DNA of 64,000 nucleotides from Flavobacterium endophyticum (GTDB taxonomy: Bacteria; Bacteroidota; Bacteroidia; Flavobacteriales; Flavobacteriaceae): the NCBI RefSeq assembly GCF_003634455.1, contig NZ_RBLC01000001.1, positions 930,001 through 994,000 of the forward strand, in the 5' to 3' direction. The translations under genes were made by a program, and so were the position numbers. Under the pieces are notes generated by a model. It did no database searches, had not been told where the DNA came from, and worked only from the letters and a program-made list of their open reading frames with translations. Below, one piece after another: positions 17,885 through 26,060 of the stretch (its first letter is position 1; every line of letters starts with the position of its first letter).

Positions 17885-17919
17885 GAAATTCTAATTTTAA
17901 TCTAAGTCCGTTCTAATCT
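17861..17919. promoter_or_regulatory. Phased direct repeats TTCTAAT, candidate response-regulator binding site
   Basis: TTCTAAT occurs at 17866-17872, 17889-17895 and 17911-17917, with start-to-start spacing of 23 and 22 bases, about two helical turns. The first two share the longer AGAAATTCTAAT. The repeat begins in the last codons of the kinase gene and ends about 40 bases before the stress-protein gene. Spacing of this kind is typical of tandem OmpR/PhoB-type binding. Confidence 0.45.
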
Positions 17920-17959
17920 CGAGCCCTTTATTTTGCATGTATAATTAAAAACTATACAT

Positions 17960-18682
17960 ATGAAAAATCTATTAATACCATCGACATTAGAACAAGACAC
18001 TATCAATGCTGTTAAGATTGCTATCCAGCAATCGAGAGGAAAAAGCTGTACCATCTTTTTAGCATTAGTTAGCGAAATTCCGGATACTTTTTCTTCTGCT
18101 TCTTTTCTAAGAAACATAAAAAGCGACATGAGCGTTTCGCAAAAAAGCATCTTAACGACTTGCCGTGAGCTAACTGCGGCTTCAGGAAACTGTTCTTTAA
18201 AAATTCATAATCAATACGGAATTTCTGCACCGGTGATGAAGAATCTCATGGAGCACCTCAACATTGAGCTGGCCATCTTGACGCCTTCTTATAAAAATAC
18301 CGAAAAGCGAATCCACAGTCAATTTCTACAGATTCTGTCCAATTGCAAATGCCCGATCCTTCATTTATGTCCAAATTTTGAAGAACAAGATTTAAGCAAA
18401 GCAATGTATCTGGAACAGACAAAATCAAGATTACAGATTGAAGACTTACAAGAATTAATTCAAGATCATTTTGATTTCAGGATAGTGAGCCAAGCCAAAA
18501 TTTTCAGCGATCAAAAACCAGAAGAAATCCAACCATTGCTGACAGAAGCCATCACAAAAAACAACATCAATCTTTTGATCGAAACCCGAAAACCTAAAAA
18601 GATCAAGATGAAAAATAAAGAAATCAACATTAATGAAAGCTTTGGACTACCGGTGTTGTCTTTATATGAAGAAATCGTCTAA
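17960..18682 (+). CDS. Degenerate universal stress protein-like protein
   Basis: A 240-residue cytoplasmic protein. The start (KNLLIPSTLEQDTINAVKIAIQQS), the mid-section LNIELAILTPS and the strand CKCPILHLCP follow the order of a UspA fold, but the usual ATP-binding G-x2-G-x9-G-S/T motif is absent. The C-terminal ~90 residues may be a shortened second Usp repeat ending PVLSLYEEIV. It lies 76 bases after the sensor kinase and 38 bases before the bestrophin gene, so it probably belongs to a regulated unit with the channel. The Usp assignment is by fold pattern only. Confidence 0.6.
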   Translation: MKNLLIPSTLEQDTINAVKIAIQQSRGKSCTIFLALVSEIPDTFSSASFLRNIKSDMSVSQKSILTTCRELTAASGNCSLKIHNQYGISAPVMKNLMEHLNIELAILTPSYKNTEKRIHSQFLQILSNCKCPILHLCPNFEEQDLSKAMYLEQTKSRLQIEDLQELIQDHFDFRIVSQAKIFSDQKPEEIQPLLTEAITKNNINLLIETRKPKKIKMKNKEININESFGLPVLSLYEEIV

Positions 18683-18719
18683 AGCCATGAAAAATTAATA
18701 AGAAATAAAACAATATTAT

Positions 18720-19670
18720 ATGCTACTAAAAAAGAAAATACCCATGAAATATGTCTTAGGAAAAATCAAGATCGAGCTTTTCCTAGTTATCCTATATGTT
18801 ATCTCGTTTGAAATCTTTTTGAATTATTACGGAGCTAATGCCATTAATATACCGATTGCTATTCCAACAATTATCGGAACTATTATTTCTCTTTTGCTGG
18901 CTTTTAAATCCAACCAAGCCTATGACCGTTGGTGGGAAGCTCGAATTATTTGGGGCGCGATCGTGAACGATTCCAGAACGTTGATAAGACAAGTTATCGC
19001 CTTTTACAAAGACCCTGACTTTTCTGTAGAAGCTAATGACTTCAAAGAAAATTTTGCCAAAAGGCAAGCAGCATGGTGTTATAGCTTGAGCCAGTCGCTT
19101 CGTGGAAAAGACCCTTTAAAATCTGTAAAGCAAATCTTGAGTGATGAAGATTTTAAATATGTCAAAAAGCACAAGCATGTTCCCAATGCGATACTGCTTT
19201 TGCATTCCAAAGACTTGAAAAAAGCCAACGAGCAAGGAAAGATAAACACTTACCAGCAAGTTGAAATAGACAATACGCTGACACGTTTATGCGATTCTAT
19301 GGGGAAATGCGAAAGAATCAAGAATACGATTTTCCCAACAACCTATAGTATGTACATCCGATTCACGCTCTGCTTGTTCATTATCTTATTGCCTTTTGGA
19401 TTGACTGATTTAATAGGCTGGTTGCAGATTCCTTTGGTAACTACTATCGGCGCCGCTTTCTTCTTGATTGAAAAAATGGCTATCCATCTGCAAGATCCAT
19501 TCGAAAACAGGCCGACTGATACGCCAATGACTGCTATCTCTAGTACGATCGAAAAGAATTTAGTGCAGATGGTAAACGAATTCCGCGACGAATTTGAAGA
19601 CCACATTAAAAAACCCGAAACGGAACTCCATCATATCCAGCCCGTTAAAAACGCTTACTTTGTACTGTAA
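18720..19670 (+). CDS. Bestrophin family ion channel protein
   Basis: The 316-residue membrane protein matches the bacterial bestrophin (YneE/UPF0187) family: an N-terminal TM pair separated by NAINIPIAIPTIIGTIISLLLAFKSN, the conserved AYDRWWEARIIWG, QAAWCYSLSQSLRG, and a C-terminal EKMAIHLQDPFE motif. Bacterial homologs form pentameric channels; those studied prefer monovalent cations, unlike the chloride channels of animals. An alternative start is the ATG at 18744. It follows the Usp-like gene and is closed by a terminator, so it is probably the last gene of this unit. Confidence 0.88.
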   Translation: MLLKKKIPMKYVLGKIKIELFLVILYVISFEIFLNYYGANAINIPIAIPTIIGTIISLLLAFKSNQAYDRWWEARIIWGAIVNDSRTLIRQVIAFYKDPDFSVEANDFKENFAKRQAAWCYSLSQSLRGKDPLKSVKQILSDEDFKYVKKHKHVPNAILLLHSKDLKKANEQGKINTYQQVEIDNTLTRLCDSMGKCERIKNTIFPTTYSMYIRFTLCLFIILLPFGLTDLIGWLQIPLVTTIGAAFFLIEKMAIHLQDPFENRPTDTPMTAISSTIEKNLVQMVNEFRDEFEDHIKKPETELHHIQPVKNAYFVL

Positions 19671-19689
19671 ATTTCGGGCTTCTGTTTAC

Positions 19690-19722
19690 AAACTGACCTT
19701 CATACAAGGTCAGTTTTTTATT
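19690..19722 (+). terminator. Terminator after the bestrophin gene
   Basis: An 11-bp perfect stem AAACTGACCTT (19690-19700) / AAGGTCAGTTT (19706-19716), followed by a T-run. Confidence 0.85.
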
Positions 19723-19802
19723 TTGTACAAAACATTTTGAGTCCGTCACTTTGTAATATCTGAAAAAATTCTACTTTTACATAAATCTAAACAAATCAAT
19801 TT

Positions 19803-20318
19803 ATGAAGACAAACACTTTCAGAAGTATCGCTGGCAAAGCATTTTTAATCTTAGGATTTTTATCATTCAGTTTTTTCGTTTCATGTTCTAACGACAGCAA
19901 CCCAGAAGCGGTAGCAGAAAAATTCCTAAATCACGTAAATAAAGGAGAATTCGCAGAAGCAAAAGAATATTGCGACGAGCAAACAGCTTCTTTAATCGGA
20001 ATGATGGAATCTATGGTAGCTGGTAAAAAAGACGAAATGAAGAAACTTGATGCAAAAGTAGAAATCATTTCTTCTGAAGTAACTGATGATAAAGCAACAG
20101 TAAAATATAAAACAACGAGTACAAAAGAGCCTACCGGAACTGAGCAAACACTTAACTTGGTGAAAGTTGACGGAAAATGGAAAGTAACTATCGACAAAGA
20201 AAACGCAAATAAAGAAGGTGGCGCAAAAGCTCCAGCTGGCGAAGTTGAAGCTACTGATTCATTAGCTGCTCCTGTTGATTCTCTTGCTACTCCTGCTGAT
20301 TCTACAGTAGCAGAATAA
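19803..20318 (+). CDS. DUF4878-type lipoprotein
   Basis: A 171-residue lipoprotein with signal peptide and lipobox FFVSC (lipid-modified C28). Residues ~33-135 look like a DUF4878 / SnoaL-like NTF2 fold (EAVAEKFLNHVNKGEFAEAKEYCD ... VKYKTTS ... KVDGKWKVTI), common in Bacteroidota lipoproteins of unknown function. The tail is a low-complexity repeat of SLAAPVDSLATPADS. It is 34 bases upstream of the YiiX-like gene and probably co-transcribed with it. Confidence 0.75.
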   Translation: MKTNTFRSIAGKAFLILGFLSFSFFVSCSNDSNPEAVAEKFLNHVNKGEFAEAKEYCDEQTASLIGMMESMVAGKKDEMKKLDAKVEIISSEVTDDKATVKYKTTSTKEPTGTEQTLNLVKVDGKWKVTIDKENANKEGGAKAPAGEVEATDSLAAPVDSLATPADSTVAE

Positions 20319-20352
20319 TAAAACACATTAATTAATTTAAAGCATTGTCGCA

Positions 20353-21021
20353 ATGAAGAAACTTATCTTTTATTCGGCAATGCTTTTTATTTTGGCTGTT
20401 GTCGCCTATAAGCTGTTTTTCTATTTTGACCGAAAATCGGAACAGGAAGCCATCCTAAAAAATGAAGCTGTGACGCGTCTTTCCAATGAAGAACTTGCCA
20501 AAATTGAGGAAGGCGATTTTATCTTGCGTAGAGGTTTCGGCTTTTTCAGCGACTATATTTCCAAAGAACTCAACTCAGGAACTATAGACGTAACTCATGC
20601 CGGCATAATTATAAAACACAATGATTCCCTATATGTAGTCCATTCCTTGTCTTCAGATGTGACGAATATTGATGGGTTGCAAGCACAGCCAATCGGTGAT
20701 TTCTTGAAATATTCTTTTCCAAATAAAATCATCATCACCCGCGCTAAAAACTGCGACAAAGACATGGGCGCTAAAATTTCCCAATTAGCGCAAAAGTATT
20801 TGGCCATGCATATTCCTTTCGACCATAAAGGAAATTTTGACGATGACGAAAAATTCTTCTGTACCGAAATGATATGGAAAATTTTAGAAAAAGACCTGCA
20901 CTGCGTATCGCTTCCGACCGAAGCAGAGGCTCGAAAAAAATTCTTTTTTTCGATGAGCCCTATGTATGACACCAAATATTTTGACATTAAGATAAATCAA
21001 TACGATATTGAGAATAAATAG
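20353..21021 (+). CDS. YiiX/YebB-like permuted NlpC/P60 cysteine hydrolase
   Basis: The 222-residue protein has one N-terminal TM or signal anchor (about 4-22) and a circularly permuted NlpC/P60 (papain-like) domain: catalytic H82 in DVTHAGI and nucleophile C170 in FFCTEMIW, in the His-before-Cys order of YiiX family members. EEGDFILRRG opens the domain as usual. Family members may hydrolyse peptides or lipid acyl groups; the substrate is unknown. It probably faces the periplasm. Confidence 0.82.
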   Translation: MKKLIFYSAMLFILAVVAYKLFFYFDRKSEQEAILKNEAVTRLSNEELAKIEEGDFILRRGFGFFSDYISKELNSGTIDVTHAGIIIKHNDSLYVVHSLSSDVTNIDGLQAQPIGDFLKYSFPNKIIITRAKNCDKDMGAKISQLAQKYLAMHIPFDHKGNFDDDEKFFCTEMIWKILEKDLHCVSLPTEAEARKKFFFSMSPMYDTKYFDIKINQYDIENK

Positions 21022-21029
21022 TATTTTTG
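21022..21029 (+). promoter_or_regulatory. fabD -7 box TATTTTTG
   Basis: A perfect TAnnTTTG match begins at the base after the preceding stop codon and 31 bases before the fabD ATG. Confidence 0.5.
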
Positions 21030-21052
21030 CGACATAACAAAACCGAGAACAA

Positions 21053-21928
21053 ATGAAGGCATACGTATTTCCAGGTCAAGGCGCCCAATTCACAGGAATG
21101 GGAAAAGACCTTTACGAACAATCAGAATTAGCAAGAGAGTTATTTGAAAGAGCCAATGCCATTTTAGGCTTTAGGATTACCGATATCATGTTCGAAGGAA
21201 CAGCAGAACAACTAAAAGAAACCAAGGTAACACAACCTGCTGTTTTCCTACATTCTGTTATTCTTGCAAAAACACTTGGCGATAATTTCAAGCCAGAAAT
21301 GGTGGCAGGACATTCTTTAGGTGAATTTTCTGCTTTGGTTGCCAACGGCACACTGTCTTTTGAAGATGGACTGAAATTGGTTTCGCAAAGAGCGCTGGCA
21401 ATGCAAAAAGCCTGCGAAATTACTCCTTCAACTATGGCTGCCGTTTTAGGACTAGAAGATCATATTGTTGAAGAAGTCTGTGCTTCTATTGACGGTATTG
21501 TGGTTGCTGCAAATTACAACTGTCCTGGACAGCTAGTCATTTCAGGCGAGACAAAAGCTGTTGAAAAAGCTTGCGAAGCTATGAAAGAAGCTGGTGCAAA
21601 ACGTGCCCTGATTCTTCCTGTCGGAGGTGCTTTCCATTCACCGATGATGGAACCTGCTAGAGAAGAATTGGCTGCTGCTATTGAAAACACTACTTTTTCA
21701 GAACCAATCTGTCCGGTATATCAAAACGTTCCAGCAAGTGCCGTTTCTAATGCGGCTGAAATCAAGAAAAACCTCATCACGCAGCTAACAGCCCCAGTAA
21801 AATGGACCCAGTCTGTTCAGCAGATGATTGCCGATGGCGCTACTTCTTTCACAGAGGTTGGTCCAGGAAAAGTCTTGATCGGATTAGTCAATAAGATTGA
21901 TAAAAACGCAGCTACTTTTTCTGCTTAG
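21053..21928 (+). CDS. fabD: Malonyl-CoA:ACP transacylase
   Basis: Transfers malonyl from CoA to acyl carrier protein for fatty acid elongation. The 291-residue enzyme has FPGQGAQ at the N-terminus, nucleophile S88 in GHSLGE, and the catalytic histidine H195 in GGAFHSPMM. Q-rich TAPVKWTQSVQ and VGPGKVLIGLV complete the family pattern. It is a standalone gene with its own promoter and a bidirectional terminator shared with galE, outside any fab cluster. Confidence 0.95.
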   Translation: MKAYVFPGQGAQFTGMGKDLYEQSELARELFERANAILGFRITDIMFEGTAEQLKETKVTQPAVFLHSVILAKTLGDNFKPEMVAGHSLGEFSALVANGTLSFEDGLKLVSQRALAMQKACEITPSTMAAVLGLEDHIVEEVCASIDGIVVAANYNCPGQLVISGETKAVEKACEAMKEAGAKRALILPVGGAFHSPMMEPAREELAAAIENTTFSEPICPVYQNVPASAVSNAAEIKKNLITQLTAPVKWTQSVQQMIADGATSFTEVGPGKVLIGLVNKIDKNAATFSA

Positions 21929-21948
21929 TATTTATCGTTACATCATAA

Positions 21949-21977
21949 AAAAACCCGCAAGTGACTTGCGGGTTTTT
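21949..21977. terminator. Bidirectional terminator between fabD and galE
   Basis: AAAAACCCGCAAG / CTTGCGGGTTTTT perfect 13-bp stem (21949-21961 with 21965-21977), TGA loop. Confidence 0.9.
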
Positions 21978-21991
21978 ATTTTTAGTATTTT

Positions 21992-23005
21992 TTAGCTTCG
22001 GATTTTCTTTTCCCATTTCCAAGCGCTTTCTATTGCTTGGTCTAAAGTAGATTCAGCTTTCCAGCCTAATATTTTATTAGCTTTCTGCGTATCAGCATAC
22101 GCTTCAATCACATCACCTTCTCTCCTATCGACTAATTTATAAGGCAATTTCTGTCCGCTGACTTTTTCAAAAGATTGAATAACTTCTAAAACTGTGCTGC
22201 CTGTTCCTGTACCAACATTAAAAACTTCGACTTTGGCTTCGTTTTTATTCTCGATAAGCCTTTTCAAAGCAATAACATGCGCTTTCGCCAAATCGACCAC
22301 ATAAATATAATCCCTGACACAAGTACCGTCAGAAGTCGGATAATCAGATCCAAACACAGACAGTTCTTTTCTCAATCCCATACCAGTTTGGGTAATAAAA
22401 GGCACTAAATTCTGCGGCACACCAATAGGCAGTTCACCTATTTCTGCTGACGGATGCGCTCCTATCGGATTAAAATAACGCAACAAGATTGCCTTTATAT
22501 TTGATACTTTAGCAACATCTTGGATTATTTCTTCTCCAATCTGCTTGGTATTTCCATAAGGCGAAATTGCTGGCTGTACAGAAGCATCTTCGGTAATAGG
22601 CATTTTTTCTGCCTGACCATAAACGGTACAAGACGAACTGAAAATAAAGCTGGCATCTGTTTTTTGCTGCAATTCCTGCAATAGATACACTAGCGCATTA
22701 ATATTGTTTTCGTAATAAAGTAGCGGATTTTCAACCGATTCACCTACTGCTTTTGACGCTGCAAAATGAATTACTCCGGCTACATCGGCATGCTTTGTGA
22801 AAAATTCCTTTACTGAGTTTTTTTCTCTTAAATCCAGTTTTTCAAAAATTGGCTTTTTACCGGTGATTGCTATAATGCCTTCCAAAACTTTTTCTTCGGC
22901 ATTGGAAAGATTATCGATGATCACGACTTCAAAGCTTTCATTTTGCAATTCTACAACTGTGTGAGAACCGATAAAGCCCAATCCTCCCGTAACTAGTATT
23001 TTCAT
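21992..23005 (-). CDS. galE: UDP-glucose 4-epimerase
   Basis: Interconverts UDP-glucose and UDP-galactose. The 337-residue extended short-chain dehydrogenase has the NAD-binding GGLGFIGSH, catalytic S124/S125 in FSSSCTVYG, Y150 and K154 in SPYGNTK, and RYFNPIGAHPS with the C-terminal RREGDVIEAYAD substrate region. It follows the DegT aminotransferase gene by 43 bases on the same strand, suggesting a two-gene sugar-nucleotide transcript. Confidence 0.95.
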   Translation of the reverse strand: MKILVTGGLGFIGSHTVVELQNESFEVVIIDNLSNAEEKVLEGIIAITGKKPIFEKLDLREKNSVKEFFTKHADVAGVIHFAASKAVGESVENPLLYYENNINALVYLLQELQQKTDASFIFSSSCTVYGQAEKMPITEDASVQPAISPYGNTKQIGEEIIQDVAKVSNIKAILLRYFNPIGAHPSAEIGELPIGVPQNLVPFITQTGMGLRKELSVFGSDYPTSDGTCVRDYIYVVDLAKAHVIALKRLIENKNEAKVEVFNVGTGTGSTVLEVIQSFEKVSGQKLPYKLVDRREGDVIEAYADTQKANKILGWKAESTLDQAIESAWKWEKKIRS

Positions 23006-23048
23006 TCTAATTTATTTTTATGGCTCGAAAGTGCACGGTTTGTATCAA

Positions 23049-24179
23049 TTATTGCAAAAATTCTAAAATCGAATCTGTTATGAATTTGATCTGCTCGTCA
23101 TCCAGCTCTGTATGCATCGGCAATGAGATTACTTCTTTTACCAATTGGTTGGTTATCGGAAAGTCTTCTTCTTTATAGCGGACATCCAAATACGCTTTCT
23201 GGCTGTGCAACGGAATCGGATAATAAATTGCACATGGAATTCCTTTGTCTAACAAATGTTGCATTAGGCCATCTCTATCGGCATCCAAAACACGCAACGT
23301 ATATTGGTGAAAAACATGCGAATCTCTTTCACCCGCAACATACGGCGTAACGATATTTTTATGATTTGCCAAAGCCTGGCTGTATTTTTGTGCCGCCAAT
23401 TGCCTTGCCGCATTGTACTCATCTAGTTTCGGGAGCTTTACGTTTAAGACTGCTGCCTGAATACTATCCAAACGTGAATTTACGCCAACCACATCATGAT
23501 GATAGCGTACATACATTCCATGGTTTACGATACCGCGAAGCTTGTGGGCCAAGTCATCATCGTTTGTAAAAATAGCGCCGCCATCTCCATAACAGCCTAA
23601 GTTTTTAGACGGAAAGAACGATGTTGAAGCGACATGGCCTATAACTCCTACTTTTTCTTTTTTGCCGTCGAAATATCTGTAATTGGCGCCAATTGCCTGA
23701 GCGTTATCTTCGATTACATACAAATTATGCTCTTGAGCTAACTGCATGATAGCTTCCATGTTGGCAGCCTGTCCGAAAAGATGCACTGGAACAATTGCTT
23801 TTGTCTTTGGCGTGATTGCTTTTTTAATTGCTTCAACAGAAATATTAAACGTGTCGATTTCTACATCGACTAAAACTGGAGTCAGTTGCAAAAGCGCAAT
23901 AACTTCAACGGTTGCTGCAAAAGTAAAATCAGCGGTGATTACTTCATCGCCAGGTTTTAAATCCAGCCCCATCATGGCAATCTGCAAAGCATCTGTACCG
24001 TTTGCACACGGAATCACGTGTTTTGCGCCAAGATATTCTTCTAGATTTTTCTGGAATTTATGAACTTCCGGACCGTTAATGTAAGTATTGGTGTCTAGAA
24101 CTTCCTGAATAGAATTGTTTACTGTTTCTTTTATATTTTCATATTGACCTTTTAGGTCAACCATTTGAATTTTTTTCAT
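23049..24179 (-). CDS. DegT/DnrJ/EryC1/StrS family sugar aminotransferase
   Basis: A PLP enzyme that aminates a keto-sugar nucleotide for surface polysaccharide. The 376-residue product has the PLP lysine K192 in FFPSKNLGCYGDGGA, D158 and Q161 in IEDNAQAIG, and SRLDSIQAAVL. NTYINGPEVHKFQKNLEEYLG at the N-terminus resembles WbpE/FdtB-type enzymes, but the exact sugar cannot be decided. It forms a probable operon with galE. The -7 box TAGTTTTG lies 22 bases upstream. Confidence 0.9.
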   Translation of the reverse strand: MKKIQMVDLKGQYENIKETVNNSIQEVLDTNTYINGPEVHKFQKNLEEYLGAKHVIPCANGTDALQIAMMGLDLKPGDEVITADFTFAATVEVIALLQLTPVLVDVEIDTFNISVEAIKKAITPKTKAIVPVHLFGQAANMEAIMQLAQEHNLYVIEDNAQAIGANYRYFDGKKEKVGVIGHVASTSFFPSKNLGCYGDGGAIFTNDDDLAHKLRGIVNHGMYVRYHHDVVGVNSRLDSIQAAVLNVKLPKLDEYNAARQLAAQKYSQALANHKNIVTPYVAGERDSHVFHQYTLRVLDADRDGLMQHLLDKGIPCAIYYPIPLHSQKAYLDVRYKEEDFPITNQLVKEVISLPMHTELDDEQIKFITDSILEFLQ

Positions 24180-24200
24180 CTAAATTAAATTTAAAACAAG

Positions 24201-24231
24201 CAAAACTACTAATAAAATGATGGACAACCAA
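24201..24231 (-). promoter_or_regulatory. Promoter of the DegT-galE transcript
   Basis: On the minus strand, TTG (24229-24231) and TAGTTTTG (24201-24208) are separated by 20 bases, matching the Bacteroidota pattern, 22 bases before the ATG at 24179. Confidence 0.6.
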
Positions 24232-24278
24232 TGAAATTTCTAGAAACTAGCGTATTTTAGCGATTCAAAATCAGACTT

Positions 24279-25505
24279 ATGTTTTTTCTATATAATCTAC
24301 TGGTAATCATCACTGGATTTGCCTTAAAGGCGGTTGCTTTTTTTAATCCGAAAATGAAGCTTTTTGTTGAGGGAAGAAAAAATGTTTTTAAGACTTTAGG
24401 CAATAAAATACAACCAAAAGACAAGACCATCTGGTTTCATTCGGCTTCTCTCGGCGAGTTTGAGCAGGGTCTTCCTGTGATGGAAAAAATTCGAACACTG
24501 TACCCAGACCATAAAATCGTACTGACTTTCTTTTCGCCTTCGGGTTATGAAGTCAGGAAAAACTCAACAGTTGCCGATGTGATTGTTTATCTTCCTTTGG
24601 ACACAAAAAGCAACGCAGAAAAATTCCTGAAATTAGTCCATCCCGAAATGGCCTTTTTTATCAAATACGAATATTGGCCCAATTATCTGAACGGCTTAAA
24701 AGAAAGAAGCATTCCTACCTATCTGTTCTCTGGAATTTTTAGGAAAGACCAAGTTTTCTTCAAATGGTATGGCGGATTTTACCGAAAAGCACTTACTGCT
24801 TTCAAACAGTTTTTCGTGCAGAATGAAAGTTCCAAGCTATTGTTGCAAGAGATTGGATTTAACAATGTAAAAGTAAGCGGCGATACGCGTTTTGACCGAG
24901 TTTTAAAAATTTTGGAAAGAGACAATTCGCTAGATTTCATAGAAAAATTCAAAAACAATCAATTGACGATTGTCTGCGGAAGCACTTGGCCAAAAGACGA
25001 AGTACAACTGCTAGATTTTATAAACACCAATTCTTTTGGCGTAAAATTTATCATCGCTCCGCACAATGTCAAGCCAGAACAGATTAGCGAACTGAAAAAC
25101 AGTATTTCAAAAAAAACTATCCTATTTTCAGAACTAAAAAACAAAAATCTAGCCGATTACGATGTCTTCATCATTGACACCATCGGCATCTTGACTAAAA
25201 TTTACAGTTATGCTGATATTGCGTATGTTGGAGGTGGCTTCGGAACTTCAGGCCTGCACAACATCTTAGAACCTGCTACTTTTGGGATTCCGATTGTTAT
25301 CGGCCCTAATTACCAAAAGTTTTCAGAAGCTGTCGCTTTAGTCAATATGGGCGGCTGTATTTCTGTGAAAAACAAAAAAGAATTGGAAGAAACGCTTTCT
25401 CTTCTAATCCAAAACGAAGATGAACGCTTTGAAAAAGGCCATATCTCGAGCACTTTCGTGCAGATGAATAAAAATGCAACAGAAATTATCTTGAAAAATC
25501 TGTAA
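24279..25505 (+). CDS. waaA: 3-deoxy-D-manno-octulosonic acid transferase
   Basis: Adds Kdo to lipid A precursor at the inner membrane, needed for lipopolysaccharide. The 408-residue GT30-type enzyme has an N-terminal hydrophobic anchor (about 3-22), the catalytic Glu E60 in HSASLGEFEQG, FIKYEYWPN, the acceptor and donor motifs SGDTRFDRV, GSTWPKDE, IAPHNVKPEQI and GGGFGTSGLHNILEPA. It is 8 bases upstream of the acetyltransferase gene. A single copy in view fits mono- or bifunctional Kdo transfer; that cannot be decided here. Confidence 0.95.
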   Translation: MFFLYNLLVIITGFALKAVAFFNPKMKLFVEGRKNVFKTLGNKIQPKDKTIWFHSASLGEFEQGLPVMEKIRTLYPDHKIVLTFFSPSGYEVRKNSTVADVIVYLPLDTKSNAEKFLKLVHPEMAFFIKYEYWPNYLNGLKERSIPTYLFSGIFRKDQVFFKWYGGFYRKALTAFKQFFVQNESSKLLLQEIGFNNVKVSGDTRFDRVLKILERDNSLDFIEKFKNNQLTIVCGSTWPKDEVQLLDFINTNSFGVKFIIAPHNVKPEQISELKNSISKKTILFSELKNKNLADYDVFIIDTIGILTKIYSYADIAYVGGGFGTSGLHNILEPATFGIPIVIGPNYQKFSEAVALVNMGGCISVKNKKELEETLSLLIQNEDERFEKGHISSTFVQMNKNATEIILKNL

Positions 25506-25513
25506 ACAAAACC

Positions 25514-25972
25514 ATGACAACCTTCAAACCTTTACACACTTCAGACATCGATACTATTGTTCCGATGATGCAGGAATTTTATGCCATCGACAATTACCCG
25601 ATCGACATTGCAATTTCAAAAGCCTTATTTCTGGAGTTTTTAGAAAATCCACATTTAGGAAGAGCATGGCTGATTTATTCGGATGATGAAATCGTGGGCT
25701 ATGTAATCCTGACTTTCGTTTTTAGCTTTGAATACAAAGGAACGATCGCCTTCCTAGATGAATTGTATATTTCCGGAAAAGCACGCGGAAAAGGAATCGG
25801 AAAAAAAGCCTTAGATTTTATCCATCAGGAAGCCATTACGCTTTCGCTGAAAATTATTTATCTCGAAGTTGAAGGTCATAATGAGATTGCTCAGAAACTC
25901 TATTTATCCAAAGATTTTGCAATTCACAACCGCAAGTTGATGAAACTGACGGTAAAAAACAGTCTTGTTTAA
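25514..25972 (+). CDS. GNAT family N-acetyltransferase
   Basis: A 152-residue single-domain acetyltransferase. The acetyl-CoA binding motif A is ELYISGKARGKGIGKKAL, with the preceding strand GTIAFLDE and later YLEVEGHNEIAQKLYLSKDF as motif B. The acceptor is unknown. It follows waaA by 8 bases and is probably read from the same transcript, which does not by itself imply a lipopolysaccharide role. Confidence 0.88.
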   Translation: MTTFKPLHTSDIDTIVPMMQEFYAIDNYPIDIAISKALFLEFLENPHLGRAWLIYSDDEIVGYVILTFVFSFEYKGTIAFLDELYISGKARGKGIGKKALDFIHQEAITLSLKIIYLEVEGHNEIAQKLYLSKDFAIHNRKLMKLTVKNSLV

Positions 25973-26060
25973 AAACAACTAAAAATTCGAGAATCGTTAA
26001 ATAATTCGGCTTTTTACACAAAAATTGTAACTTGCAACCACTAAACTTCAATCGTTATCT

